DNA of 26,883 nt from Comamonadaceae bacterium (GTDB taxonomy: Bacteria; Pseudomonadota; Gammaproteobacteria; Burkholderiales; Burkholderiaceae_C), in contig CANHLD010000003.1 of the NCBI GenBank assembly GCA_947461325.1, positions 1 to 26,883 on the forward strand. Reading direction: 5' to 3'. Below the pieces are notes generated by a model. That model saw only the letters and a list, made by a program, of their open reading frames with translations. It searched no databases and was not told where the DNA came from. A program made the translations under genes and the position numbers. Positions 1 through 7,829 of the stretch are shown in pieces; position 1 is the stretch's first letter, and every line of letters starts with the position of its first letter.

Positions 1-604
1 CAAAATGAACCATGGCAGCCAAAGTCTGAATATTTAATTTATCTTTGACTTGCGTTTGATGATTAGAAATTGTTTTCTGACTCAAGTTCATAAGGTTTGC
101 ACATTCGGCCACCGTGTGCCCCTGCGTCAACATACGCAATATTTCATACTCTCTGGGTGTCAAACTGGCTAAACGCTGAAACTCTTCTTGCAAGCTTATG
201 GATGGCGAGTTGTTACTCGTTGCTTCACTATTGAAAATACGACCAGCATAAACTTCATGCACACCATGCAACAAGGTTTCAGGCAAGGCATTTTTAGAAA
301 CAAACCCCTTGGCGCCGGTTTGAAAAACACGTTGAATCAACTGAGGCGAATCATGCATGCTACAAACAAGCAGTTTGGCATCTGATTGACGCATCAAGAT
401 TTTTTGCACAAGCCCCAAACCGCCCACACCGGGCATCGATAAATCTGTCACAGTGATGTCCGGCGAAAACTCTAAAAAGGCCTCGTATGCGGCATTGGCA
501 GAACCCACATCAGCGACCACTTGCAAGTGGGCATCCTGCGCTATCAATCTCACATAGCCTGCGCGGACCACCGGATGATCATCCACCAAAAGAATGCGAA
601 TCAT
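1..604 (-). CDS. NarL/FixJ-type response regulator (partial, C-terminus off the left edge)
   Basis: DNA-binding response regulator that should be phosphorylated by the kinase encoded just upstream. The visible 201 residues start MIRILLVDDHPVV. The receiver domain spans about 2-115, with acidic pocket D8-D9, phospho-acceptor D54 in TVTDLSMPG and conserved lysine K104 in FVSKNA. A LuxR-type helix-turn-helix follows at about 148-200 (LTPREYEILRMLTQG, then SQKTISNHQTQVKDKL). Family members are about 210 residues, so only around ten are missing. The ATG at 602-604 overlaps the kinase stop as ATGA, which indicates translational coupling. The regulon is unknown and the domain content gives no ligand clue. 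The assignment to family is secure; the biological signal is not inferable. Confidence 0.93.
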   Translation of the reverse strand, partial: MIRILLVDDHPVVRAGYVRLIAQDAHLQVVADVGSANAAYEAFLEFSPDITVTDLSMPGVGGLGLVQKILMRQSDAKLLVCSMHDSPQLIQRVFQTGAKGFVSKNALPETLLHGVHEVYAGRIFNSEATSNNSPSISLQEEFQRLASLTPREYEILRMLTQGHTVAECANLMNLSQKTISNHQTQVKDKLNIQTLAAMVHF

Positions 605-1515
605 GTAGTCTCCAAGGGTAAGCAAATATGAATTTGAACACCACACTGAGGCTGACTTTGAAGCTTAAAAGTGCCCTTTAAACTGGCGACTCTTTCTTGC
701 ATACCGAGCAATCCAAACCCACGTTGCGGTGAATCCAAGTGATTCATGCCTTGCCCATTGTCAGCCACACTCAATTCCAACAAATCAGCTGACACTATTC
801 GAATCTCAACCCTCACCGAACTGGCCATCGAATGACGTGCTGCATTGGTTAAGGATTCTTGAACCAAGCGGTACACAGTCACACAAAGATAGTCTGACAG
901 GTTGTCTGGAAGCTCAGCGATTTGCGCTTGACAAACAATGCCGCTGGTATCTTGCCATTGGTGACATAAAGCCAAAACCGCTTCGCCTATTCCCATGCTG
1001 TCGAGCACCATAGGTCGCAATTGCTGAAGCATATGACGGGTGATCAATGACAATTGCTTTGCCGAATCAGAAATTCGCAGTGCGCTTTTTTTGACTTCTT
1101 CTGAATTCAAACTGGACATGGACAACACAGTAGCTTCAGTCCTGATAGCCGTACAAGTCTGTCCCATCTCATCATGGAGATCACGCGCGAGTAATCTCCT
1201 CTCGTCTTCTTGCGCGGTAAACAAGCGTTGGGCCAAGTCACTGTTATGGCTAAGCAACTCCTGCACTTTAGTCTGAGAAAGTATGCGCGCTTGAATCTCT
1301 TTTTTTGCATCCACACTACGCCGCCAAGAATACCAAGCAAGGCCGATTGAAAGCACAAGCAAGGTCAATGGCAGTTCGTCAAGTTGTATGCGCTCATACA
1401 AGGTACTGAAAGCCAAAATCTCTTCAGACAATTCAAAATGGGTTGCCAAAACCCAAAACAGCACAGAGCTGCCGATGACTATGGCTAAATCTTGGTGTGA
1501 TTGATTAAATTTCAT
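601..1515 (-). CDS. Sensor histidine kinase, HisKA_3 (NarX/UhpB-like) type
   Basis: Membrane sensor kinase of 304 residues, partner of the downstream LuxR-type regulator. Two hydrophobic segments lie at about 10-27 and 48-64, separated by only about 20 residues, so there is almost no periplasmic sensor domain. After a short coiled linker comes the HisKA_3 dimerisation helix with EDERRLLARDLHDE and phospho-acceptor H114. The HATPase domain shows the N box (VQESLTNAARHS, N224), the G1 box (ADNGQGM, D252) and the G2 box (GFGLLGMQERV, from 266). It sits 20 bp after the gloB-like stop and ends in an ATGA overlap with the regulator, so gloB-kinase-regulator form one operon. With so little extracytoplasmic sequence, the signal is probably sensed in the membrane or cytoplasm (inference). 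Confidence 0.94.
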   Translation of the reverse strand: MKFNQSHQDLAIVIGSSVLFWVLATHFELSEEILAFSTLYERIQLDELPLTLLVLSIGLAWYSWRRSVDAKKEIQARILSQTKVQELLSHNSDLAQRLFTAQEDERRLLARDLHDEMGQTCTAIRTEATVLSMSSLNSEEVKKSALRISDSAKQLSLITRHMLQQLRPMVLDSMGIGEAVLALCHQWQDTSGIVCQAQIAELPDNLSDYLCVTVYRLVQESLTNAARHSMASSVRVEIRIVSADLLELSVADNGQGMNHLDSPQRGFGLLGMQERVASLKGTFKLQSQPQCGVQIHICLPLETT

Positions 1516-1535
1516 AGCAGTTATTCATTGATTGA

Positions 1536-2333
1536 TCACCACTTGTTTCTCAATTCTCTCAGTGCTGAAAACACTGTTTCTTCATCCGGACAACTCGGCA
1601 AATTCGGAAATTTTGTTCTTAATTGGGCTTGAACACTCATATTGTCAAGTCTGAAAAATGTGTTGATTTTCCTCTCGATTTGTAAAGTGCTGACGTAAGC
1701 ATTGTTGACATCTTGACCGCTTACCTGTTGGAGCAACTCAGCGGCAAAAGTATTGTCAGGCTCTCTGTTCAAGGTGAATTGCAAATTATTTTCAATATAG
1801 TCGTGTCCTGGATAAATCAATGTATTTTCAGGCAATAGATTCAATTGCTGACTGAATGTTTGGAAAAGTGATTTTAAATTGCCCCCGTTATGACAGTTAC
1901 CAGCACCTGCATTAAACAAAGTATCCCCAGAAAAGAGTGCGGGCTGATCTGTGTGAGAAAGCAAACAAATATGGCACATGGTGTGCCCGGGTGTATCTAA
2001 GGTTTCAAGTTCAACGGTTTTACCTACTTTGATGATGTCGCCTGCAATTAATCCACGAAACATTCCTTCAATGGCGTGACCTGCTGCGGCATGTGCCAAT
2101 ACCTTGGCACCTGTCGCCGCCACTACCGCAGAGTTACCGCCCGTGTGATCATGGTGTTCGTGCGTGTTGAGTATTTGCGTGATTTCCCAGCCGCGATCTT
2201 TGGCCACTTGAAGACATTTGGAGCTGTCCAAGGGATCAATAGCAAGTGCCTCGCCGGTCTCACTACATGCAATCACATAATTGAAATTTCGGTAGGGATT
2301 GTTGGTCCAGATTTGCTCAACAAGCATGCTCAT
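1536..2333 (-). CDS. gloB: Hydroxyacylglutathione hydrolase-like protein (glyoxalase II family)
   Basis: Metallo-beta-lactamase-fold thioesterase of 265 residues, expected to hydrolyse S-D-lactoylglutathione or a related glutathione thioester in the cytoplasm (methylglyoxal detoxification). The metal site is visible as THEHHDHTGG (H58, H60, D62, H63), PGHT (H117), SGDT (D137) and PGHD (H177). The GDTLFNAGAG stretch and the C-terminal helical part with LDNMSVQAQLRTKFP are as in glyoxalase II rather than generic MBL hydrolases. The ATG at 2333 follows AGAGG at a somewhat long spacing. It is the first gene of the operon continuing into the kinase and regulator. The substrate is inferred from family; glutathione persulfide-type or other thioesterase activity is possible. 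Confidence 0.85.
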   Translation of the reverse strand: MSMLVEQIWTNNPYRNFNYVIACSETGEALAIDPLDSSKCLQVAKDRGWEITQILNTHEHHDHTGGNSAVVAATGAKVLAHAAAGHAIEGMFRGLIAGDIIKVGKTVELETLDTPGHTMCHICLLSHTDQPALFSGDTLFNAGAGNCHNGGNLKSLFQTFSQQLNLLPENTLIYPGHDYIENNLQFTLNREPDNTFAAELLQQVSGQDVNNAYVSTLQIERKINTFFRLDNMSVQAQLRTKFPNLPSCPDEETVFSALRELRNKW

Positions 2334-2384
2334 GACGGAATTACCTCTTAGTGAATGGATTATTTTCCAACATATATAGATATT

Positions 2385-2402
2385 GTTTCATCATTTAGTC
2401 AT
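2385..2402 (+). promoter_or_regulatory. Candidate PhoB (Pho) box upstream of the plcP-like gene
   Basis: Two 7-bp half-sites, GTTTCAT and TAGTCAT, are separated by 4 bp (CATT), giving the 11-bp direct-repeat period of PhoB boxes. The site lies about 79 bp upstream of the ATG at 2481 and points toward it. The other strand of the 147-bp intergenic region leads to the gloB-like operon, for which I see no comparable site. The match to the family consensus is seen directly; PhoB binding is inferred. Confidence 0.6.
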
Positions 2403-2480
2403 ATAGCCAAATTAAGCTAAGCCCAGCGTTGTGCAAGTCACTTGTCACTGAAATTTAATTCATTATCCTTTGGGGAATGC

Positions 2481-3284
2481 ATGCATTACAGAGCTGTTTT
2501 TATCTCTGACTTGCACCTGGGTACGCCAGGTTGTCAGGCTGAAGCATTGCTGGATTTTCTGAAATCGCACACCAGCGATACCCTCTATCTGGTCGGCGAT
2601 ATTGTTGATGGGTGGCAACTGCGAAGAAAATGGTATTGGCCACAAGCACACAACGATGTCATTCAGAAATTATTGCGTCGGGTAAGAAAAGGCAGTCGTG
2701 TGGTCTACATACCTGGCAACCATGATGAATTTGCCCGCGACTTTGTTGAGCACCATTTCGGCGGAATCGAAGTTCTGGAAGAAGCAACGCATACTTTGCT
2801 TGATGGACGCAAACTCTGGTTGATTCACGGTGATTATTTCGATGCTGTTGTTCAATACGCCAAATGGCTGGCCTACGTAGGTGACTCTCTTTATGAGTTA
2901 ACTCTGAGATTAAACAGGCATTTCAATAGAGTCAGAGCTAAGTTTGGTATGCGCTACTGGTCGCTTTCTGCATACTTAAAAGGTAAGGTAAAGAAGGCTC
3001 TGAATTTCGTCACTGATTTCGAAAATGCTGTCGCTAATGAAGCAATGAAACGGGGTTACCAAGGCGTCGTATGCGGTCATATCCATCGCGCAGAAATTCG
3101 AATGATCAACGGCATTCTTTATTGCAATGATGGAGATTGGGTAGAAAGCAGATCTGCTTTGGTAGAGCATGTGGATGGGAAATTAGAGTTGATATTTTGG
3201 GATCAAGAACTTGACTTCTTGCCGACCAAGCTTCTTCTTAATGACTTACCAAAAATTTCTGAGCCAGCAAGTTTGATCTCTTGA
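2481..3284 (+). CDS. plcP: PlcP-like metallophosphoesterase (phospholipase C; often labelled UDP-2,3-diacylglucosamine hydrolase)
   Basis: Calcineurin-like phosphoesterase of 267 residues. The metal motifs are SDLHLG (D10, H12), GDIVDGW (D40), GNHDE (N80-H81-D82), HGDYFD (H116) and GHIHRAE (H199-xx-H202). The GDIVDGWQLRRKWYW and NDGDWVESRSALVEH blocks match the PlcP group described in Sinorhizobium and marine bacteria, which cleaves phosphatidylcholine or phosphatidylethanolamine to diacylglycerol under phosphate limitation. They differ from true LpxH. The ATG at 2481 is chosen because GGGGA precedes it and the conserved fold begins at residue 3; an in-frame TTG at 2442 would add 13 atypical residues. 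lplT follows after 16 bp, a likely operon. A Pho box upstream and a glycosyltransferase and Ugd nearby support the lipid-remodelling role. LpxH-like activity is the main alternative. Confidence 0.8.
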   Translation: MHYRAVFISDLHLGTPGCQAEALLDFLKSHTSDTLYLVGDIVDGWQLRRKWYWPQAHNDVIQKLLRRVRKGSRVVYIPGNHDEFARDFVEHHFGGIEVLEEATHTLLDGRKLWLIHGDYFDAVVQYAKWLAYVGDSLYELTLRLNRHFNRVRAKFGMRYWSLSAYLKGKVKKALNFVTDFENAVANEAMKRGYQGVVCGHIHRAEIRMINGILYCNDGDWVESRSALVEHVDGKLELIFWDQELDFLPTKLLLNDLPKISEPASLIS

Positions 3285-3300
3285 ACTAAAAGCAAATCAA

Positions 3301-4533
3301 ATGCCGCATGGCTTTTATGTTTTGATAGCTGCGCAATTCTTTTCAGCGCTTGCTGATAATGCTTTGCTTTTACTCGTTATTGCTGTCCTTCAAGCACAAA
3401 ATCAAGATGCATTTTGGATACCCATTATCAAGCTCATGTTTACTCTGTCATACGTTTTAGCAGGGCCGTGGGCAGGTGCTTGGTCTGACAATAACTCCAA
3501 ACATAAAGTAATGATGCAAGCAAATGGCATCAAGTTCATAGCTTGTGCTTTATTACTCTTAGGCGCAAATCCGATTTTGGCATTCACCATCACGGGCTTA
3601 GGTGCGGCGTTTTACGCACCTGCAAAATACGGTCTAGTCACTGAACTGGTAGCCACTGAGCAACTTGTTCGCGCTAACGCATGGATTGAGGTCAGCGTTG
3701 TTTGTTCTGCCCTGCTAGGCGTCATGCTAGGTGGAGCGCTGGTGGCTGAGCGTTGGCTAGATTCCAGTTTTTATAAATTCATTAGTCAGTCCCTACCTGT
3801 CAATCAATTATTTGATGCATCCATAGTGTTCGTTTTGTCCTTGTATTTAATAGCCGCTATGCTTAATTTGAAAATCCGCGACAGTGGCCACCAATATGCG
3901 CGCACTGCTTGGTCATTCGATTCTGTTTGGCATCATTTTGTCAATGATCAAATAAAACTATGGAGAGATCCGCTGGGAAACATCAGCTTATCTGTCACCA
4001 GTTTATTTTGGGGGGTGGGTGCAAGCATGCAGTTACTTGTACTCGCTTGGGGACAAGCTATGCTTGATTTGAATTTAACTCAATCTGCTTACCTTCAAGC
4101 AGGAACTGCATTGGGCGTCATAGCTGGAGCAGTCATTGCCTCACACTGGGTATCGCTCAAAAATGCCCCCCAGGTATTGTTAGTAGGTGTACTTTTAGGT
4201 TTATTTCTTCCCTTGATGACCGTCATCAATGACTGGGTATGGGCTTTGTTCCTGACATTCAGCCTCGGCATGCTGGGTGGTCTTTTTGTTGTGCCCATGA
4301 ATGCCATGCTGCAAGCACGCGGTGTCAAACTCTTGAGCGCAGGACGATCTATTTCTGTTCAAAATACCTGTGAGAACAGCAGCGTTCTAGTCTTACTTGC
4401 CATATACAGTGCGCTGGTGTTTATGCACATACCCGTGAGCGGATTGGTTTGGGCCTTGTCCGCACTGATCGTGACAGGCATGTGCTTGACCACATGGCGC
4501 TACAAAAGGATGCGAAAAAACAAATTACTGTGA
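3301..4533 (+). CDS. lplT: Lysophospholipid transporter LplT-like MFS protein
   Basis: Inner-membrane major facilitator protein of 410 residues with about 12 hydrophobic segments. The N-terminal QFFSALADNALLLLVIAVL, the GPWAGAWSDNNSKHKVM loop between helices 2 and 3, and GAAFYAPAKYGLVTELV are hallmarks of LplT, which flips lysophosphatidylethanolamine inward for re-acylation. No Aas acyltransferase gene follows in this window, although family members are often next to or fused with one. It starts 16 bp after plcP, so the two are probably co-transcribed from the Pho-box promoter. Its last 9 bp overlap the end of psd on the other strand. In context it would recover lysolipids while phospholipid is being dismantled (inference). 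Confidence 0.88.
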   Translation: MPHGFYVLIAAQFFSALADNALLLLVIAVLQAQNQDAFWIPIIKLMFTLSYVLAGPWAGAWSDNNSKHKVMMQANGIKFIACALLLLGANPILAFTITGLGAAFYAPAKYGLVTELVATEQLVRANAWIEVSVVCSALLGVMLGGALVAERWLDSSFYKFISQSLPVNQLFDASIVFVLSLYLIAAMLNLKIRDSGHQYARTAWSFDSVWHHFVNDQIKLWRDPLGNISLSVTSLFWGVGASMQLLVLAWGQAMLDLNLTQSAYLQAGTALGVIAGAVIASHWVSLKNAPQVLLVGVLLGLFLPLMTVINDWVWALFLTFSLGMLGGLFVVPMNAMLQARGVKLLSAGRSISVQNTCENSSVLVLLAIYSALVFMHIPVSGLVWALSALIVTGMCLTTWRYKRMRKNKLL

Positions 4534-5400
4534 AGGCAAATGCATAAGCGCTTCACCCATCTTTAACACCTTGCCTTCTTTTATTTCATCAGGAATGAAA
4601 AAATCCTGAGGCGCGAATACGATGATGGTTGAGCCATGTTGAAACCATCCTAATTCGTCCCCTTTTTCAAAATCAACATCACACGTGGTGATCGTTGGCG
4701 AATTGCATTTGTCACGCAACAGCCCATTCAACGCGTGTAACCGAATACTCGCAACTAATACGGCGGCTACTGGCACCAACGCAACGGGATATGCATGAGG
4801 TCCGATTTCAACTTCCAACAGCGCTCTCTCATTTTTACAAAAAAGTTTTTCCACACGCTTTAAAGCAATAGGATTGACATTCCAAGTGTCTCCTGAAAAA
4901 TACTGGACACGCTTTAATTTCCCCTGATAAGGCGCATGAAATCTATGGTACATGGATGAGGTGATTCGAATCGTAATGAACCATCCATTCTCCCAATGAG
5001 ATGCGCATGACTGTTCACCAAGCAAGTCTTGCAGGGTGTAAGGAAAACCTTTGGCTTGGTAAAGCTTTCCACTTTCGACTCTTCCAATCGCGCCAACGAT
5101 GCCATCACAAGGACTGGTTAAAACGTTGTCTGTGAGATCAAACTTTCTTGCCCCAGGCTTGAGTTCTCGGATAAAGCAATCGTGAAGACTATCGAAATGC
5201 GTTTTACGTGCTTCAGATAAATCTAAATCAGCAAAAATTTTCCATAGCGATATAGATAAATTTTTAACGATTGGATTTTGTATTTGACTGAACCAACCCA
5301 TAAACCTTGTCAGAGCAATCCTTGGGATTCGGTTAGTCAATAAAAAGTTCAAGTCTTCATTAGCCGCAATTTTTTTGAAAATATCACGCATAGTCATCAT
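4525..5400 (-). CDS. psd: Phosphatidylserine decarboxylase proenzyme
   Basis: Makes phosphatidylethanolamine from phosphatidylserine at the inner membrane; a pyruvoyl enzyme that self-cleaves. In 291 residues I see the CDG motif (D99), the YHRFHAP motif (H152, H155) and the cleavage site HGST at 255-258, where S257 becomes the pyruvoyl group of the short alpha chain. HGST replaces the LGST of the E. coli enzyme, a known family variant. The start is uncertain between clustered methionines (residues 1, 2 and 4; no strong ribosome binding site). It ends head-on with lplT with a 9-bp overlap. Lying inside the lipid cluster rather than beside pssA suggests a dedicated or second Psd (inference). 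Confidence 0.93.
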   Translation of the reverse strand: MMTMRDIFKKIAANEDLNFLLTNRIPRIALTRFMGWFSQIQNPIVKNLSISLWKIFADLDLSEARKTHFDSLHDCFIRELKPGARKFDLTDNVLTSPCDGIVGAIGRVESGKLYQAKGFPYTLQDLLGEQSCASHWENGWFITIRITSSMYHRFHAPYQGKLKRVQYFSGDTWNVNPIALKRVEKLFCKNERALLEVEIGPHAYPVALVPVAAVLVASIRLHALNGLLRDKCNSPTITTCDVDFEKGDELGWFQHGSTIIVFAPQDFFIPDEIKEGKVLKMGEALMHLPSQ

Positions 5401-5419
5401 TTTTTAACCCAGTCGTCAT
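5392..5419 (+). promoter_or_regulatory. Degenerate three-part Pho-like repeat between psd and the aminotransferase
   Basis: Half-sites AGTCAT, TTTAAC and CGTCAT occur with 11-bp periods. The outer two fit the [GT]TCA[CT] core and the middle one has one mismatch. The site overlaps the psd start codons and ends 30 bp before the aminotransferase ATG, which is tight for an activator on the plus strand. It is clearly weaker than the other sites and is listed because it continues the same phasing pattern. Confidence 0.3.
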
Positions 5420-5448
5420 ACAAAGGAGGTTTTGAAAGGAATCGATTC

Positions 5449-7134
5449 ATGGAACCGCTAAACACATTGACCTTGACAGCCGCTGCGCTGGCTTGTGGTG
5501 TACTTTTGAAAAAATTGCATCAGAGGTTGCAACTCTCTATGGCGAAGCATCCTTCGCTTGGCGGTCATTTGCGAATGTCTAAGCGTGTAGCGGCCTGGAT
5601 TCCTGCATACAGTTATGGTGAACATAAATGGTTCAGTGCAGATGATGCACCACCAAATATTGTGTTTCAGCGCAAAGAAGGATTTCAGGCATTGGCATAC
5701 CGTCTGAAATCGAGCAGTCCAATGACCCTGGCAATGTCTCGCGAGGTCAAGCCCATGATTTCCGACTTGCAACTCATCAGCCAATACCGGGTGCCCTTTC
5801 AATTTCACAAGGAGCTTAGTCAATACATATCTCTGGGAAGTTTTTGGCGCGAAAGTGAAGGTGTGTACTTGTGCGATATGGACGGCAACCGGTTCTTTGA
5901 TGTCACTGGTTCTTATGGCGTCAATGTTTTCGGTTTGGATTTTTACAAACAATGCATTGCAGAGGGCGTGGCGCGAGCACAGCAACTCGGGCCTGTATTG
6001 GGTTCCTACCATCCAAGTGTGCTGGATAACGTGAAGCGTTTGTGTGAAATTTCCGGCATGGACGAAGTGTCTTTTCACATGTCTGGCACTGAGGCGGTTA
6101 TGCAGGCAGTGCGGCTGGCCAGATACCACACAAGCAAACGAAAAGTTGTGCGGTTCACGGCTGCTTACCATGGCTGGTGGGATGATGTTCAACCGGGACC
6201 TGGAAATCCAATGCCGCCGTCGTCTGACACACTGACTTTGAACGACATGCATCCCAATACATTGCGTGTGCTGAGAAATAGAAACGATATTGCTTGTGTG
6301 CTTGTCAATCCGATTCAAGCCATGCACCCCAACAAAGCCGCTCCCACAGATTCGACACTGATTGACAGCAGTAGAAACATCACCTACGACAGGGCTGCAT
6401 ATGCAAATTGGCTTCAACAGCTTAGAAAAGTGTGCACTGAAAAAAATATTGCTCTGATATTGGATGAAGTTTTTTTGGGCTTCAGACTTGCGCCCGGTGG
6501 CGCTCAAGAATATTTCAATGTCAAAGCTGATTTGGTGACATATGGAAAAACATTGGGTGGCGGATTGCCTGTTGGAGTGATCTGCGGAAAGTCCCAGTGG
6601 ATGAAACGATTCGATGAAAGTAAACCAGCTAACCTTTGTTTTGCCAGAGGTACTTTCAATGCACATCCCTACGTCATGACCACTATGCAAGTATTTTTGG
6701 AAAAAATACGCACCGATGAAATACAAGAGATTTACAAACATAGTCACAAAATTTGGTCTGAGCGAATGCAAATGCTCAATACAAGACTGATGCAAGCTGA
6801 CGTACCTGTACAAGTTGCTGGAATGGAGACTGTGTGGACAATTTTGTACACCTTGCCGTCCAGGTACAACTGGCTGTTTCAGTTTTATTTGAGAGACCAA
6901 GGCGTTGCGCTCAGTTGGGTAGGCTCAGGGCGAATGATATTTAGCTTAAATATCAGCGACGATGACTTTGAAATACTCATTCAACGTTTTGTCATGGCAG
7001 CGCAGCAGATGCAAAAAGACGGTTGGTTTTGGATGAATACCGATCAAACCAACCGTCGTATCAAGCGCAATCTTTTAAAGGAAATGGCTCTGAAAAAATG
7101 GACCAAAGATCAGTGCACTGATGTTCGAACATGA
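5449..7134 (+). CDS. Membrane-anchored class III PLP aminotransferase (glutamate-1-semialdehyde aminomutase-like), substrate unknown
   Basis: PLP enzyme of 561 residues, well above the roughly 430 of HemL. Residues 7-20 are hydrophobic (LTLTAAALACGVLL), a possible membrane anchor, and about 100 extra N-terminal residues precede the fold. Core motifs are SGTEAVMQAVRLAR (212-225), AYHGWWDD (239-246), LILDEVFLGFR (337-346), YGKTLGGGLPVG with PLP lysine K367, and GTFNAHP (401-407). YGKTLGGG and GTFNAHP resemble the aminotransferase domains embedded in lipopeptide PKS/NRPS enzymes more than HemL, hinting at an acyl or lipid-like keto substrate (inference). AAGGA precedes the ATG, and a perfect AAAGGAGG lies further upstream. 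Its 3' end overlaps the next gene head-on by 25 bp. It has no acyl carrier protein or ketosynthase neighbour. Confidence 0.85.
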   Translation: MEPLNTLTLTAAALACGVLLKKLHQRLQLSMAKHPSLGGHLRMSKRVAAWIPAYSYGEHKWFSADDAPPNIVFQRKEGFQALAYRLKSSSPMTLAMSREVKPMISDLQLISQYRVPFQFHKELSQYISLGSFWRESEGVYLCDMDGNRFFDVTGSYGVNVFGLDFYKQCIAEGVARAQQLGPVLGSYHPSVLDNVKRLCEISGMDEVSFHMSGTEAVMQAVRLARYHTSKRKVVRFTAAYHGWWDDVQPGPGNPMPPSSDTLTLNDMHPNTLRVLRNRNDIACVLVNPIQAMHPNKAAPTDSTLIDSSRNITYDRAAYANWLQQLRKVCTEKNIALILDEVFLGFRLAPGGAQEYFNVKADLVTYGKTLGGGLPVGVICGKSQWMKRFDESKPANLCFARGTFNAHPYVMTTMQVFLEKIRTDEIQEIYKHSHKIWSERMQMLNTRLMQADVPVQVAGMETVWTILYTLPSRYNWLFQFYLRDQGVALSWVGSGRMIFSLNISDDDFEILIQRFVMAAQQMQKDGWFWMNTDQTNRRIKRNLLKEMALKKWTKDQCTDVRT

Positions 7135-7724
7135 TCCATGGGGTCAATCCATTCACCGCGCAATAGATACAAAGGTGATTTGTAATACATCTTGATATCG
7201 TGGATAGGATCGGTAATGATTTTCAATGCCCATGCCAATCCTGCAATAAGGCTTTGCTGGTGCCAAAGTTGAAAGACACGAAACAACAGACCACCAATGC
7301 CTAAAAACAACCACAACATTCCAGTCATTCGCACAGGCGTATCTTCATAAGCTGCAGGTACGGCCCATGACAAATATTGAGGCATCCAGTAAGCCAATAC
7401 GGGGATCATGGCGCAAATTGTCAACAGGACAATCTTGCGTTTAAGGTTGTACCCTACCTTGATATCTTCTTTGTATTCATGTGTCGCTAAATTAATTTCG
7501 TCATAGCCTTTAGGTTCAAAGAAGAAATGACCGATTTGTCGAGTACTCATAGAAAATAACCAAGCAATCAAGGCGGACACCACAGGATCAATGAATAAAA
7601 AAACATAAGCCACCAAAAACGATAAGGCGCTGATCAAATGTAATGCTTGATTCACTCGACTATGGTGATAGTAGCGGTGATCGTCCCAACGCTGAATCTC
7701 AAGCGTTTTCAAAAAATCTTTCAT
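7110..7724 (-). CDS. Polytopic membrane protein with clustered histidines, resembling the Mpo1/DUF962 family
   Basis: I do not firmly recognise this 204-residue protein. It has about four hydrophobic segments (around 30-46, 48-60, 98-115 and 134-152). Polar motifs sit at membrane edges: RYYHHSRVNQALH (H20, H21, N25, H29), RQIGHFFFE (H66, E70), ATHEYKED (H82) and TDPIHDIKMYYKSP (H175). The N-x3-H then Q-x-GH-x3-E layout recalls Mpo1-like proteins, Fe(II) enzymes that alpha-oxidise 2-hydroxy fatty acids; a fatty acid hydroxylase-like role is an alternative. The ATG at 7724 is chosen because AAGGAAC precedes it; the open frame runs 28 codons further to 7808, but that stretch holds the leader and part of a Pho box. 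It converges on the aminotransferase. Confidence 0.72.
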   Translation of the reverse strand: MKDFLKTLEIQRWDDHRYYHHSRVNQALHLISALSFLVAYVFLFIDPVVSALIAWLFSMSTRQIGHFFFEPKGYDEINLATHEYKEDIKVGYNLKRKIVLLTICAMIPVLAYWMPQYLSWAVPAAYEDTPVRMTGMLWLFLGIGGLLFRVFQLWHQQSLIAGLAWALKIITDPIHDIKMYYKSPLYLLRGEWIDPMDHVRTSVH

Positions 7725-7795
7725 GTCTTGTTCCTTTTTAAAAAAGTGCGGCTTGATTCCACAATCATTCCGTCTTTGAAATGTCACCTTTTTGA

Positions 7796-7813
7796 ATGAA
7801 ATTTTCATGACAT
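7796..7813 (-). promoter_or_regulatory. Candidate Pho box for the Mpo1-like membrane protein gene
   Basis: On the minus strand the site reads ATGTCAT-GAAA-ATTTCAT, a 7+4+7 arrangement with an 11-bp period. It points toward the gene starting at 7724, about 72 bp downstream. It is 16 bp from the oppositely oriented array at 7830-7858, so the 168-bp gap carries back-to-back Pho sites. Confidence 0.55.
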
Positions 7814-7829
7814 TGAAAAATTTTTGAGA

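Noticed and set aside
2403..2460. GTCAC-TT-GTCAC repeat near 2435 as a second Pho box for plcP
   Set aside because: The repeat period is 7 bp, not 11, and no in-phase partner exists.
2442..2480. Upstream TTG start for the plcP-like gene
   Set aside because: The added 13 residues are unlike the family, and the ATG at 2481 has GGGGA in front.
2481..3284. Calling this gene lpxH
   Set aside because: GDIVDGWQLRRKWYW and NDGDWVES fit the PlcP-like group better, and the gene neighbours are lipid-remodelling rather than lipid A genes. LpxH-like activity is still noted as an alternative.
5458..6900. 480-residue open frame on the minus strand
   Set aside because: It lies wholly antisense to the class III aminotransferase, is rich in Cys, His and Ser with no domain, and has no ribosome binding site.
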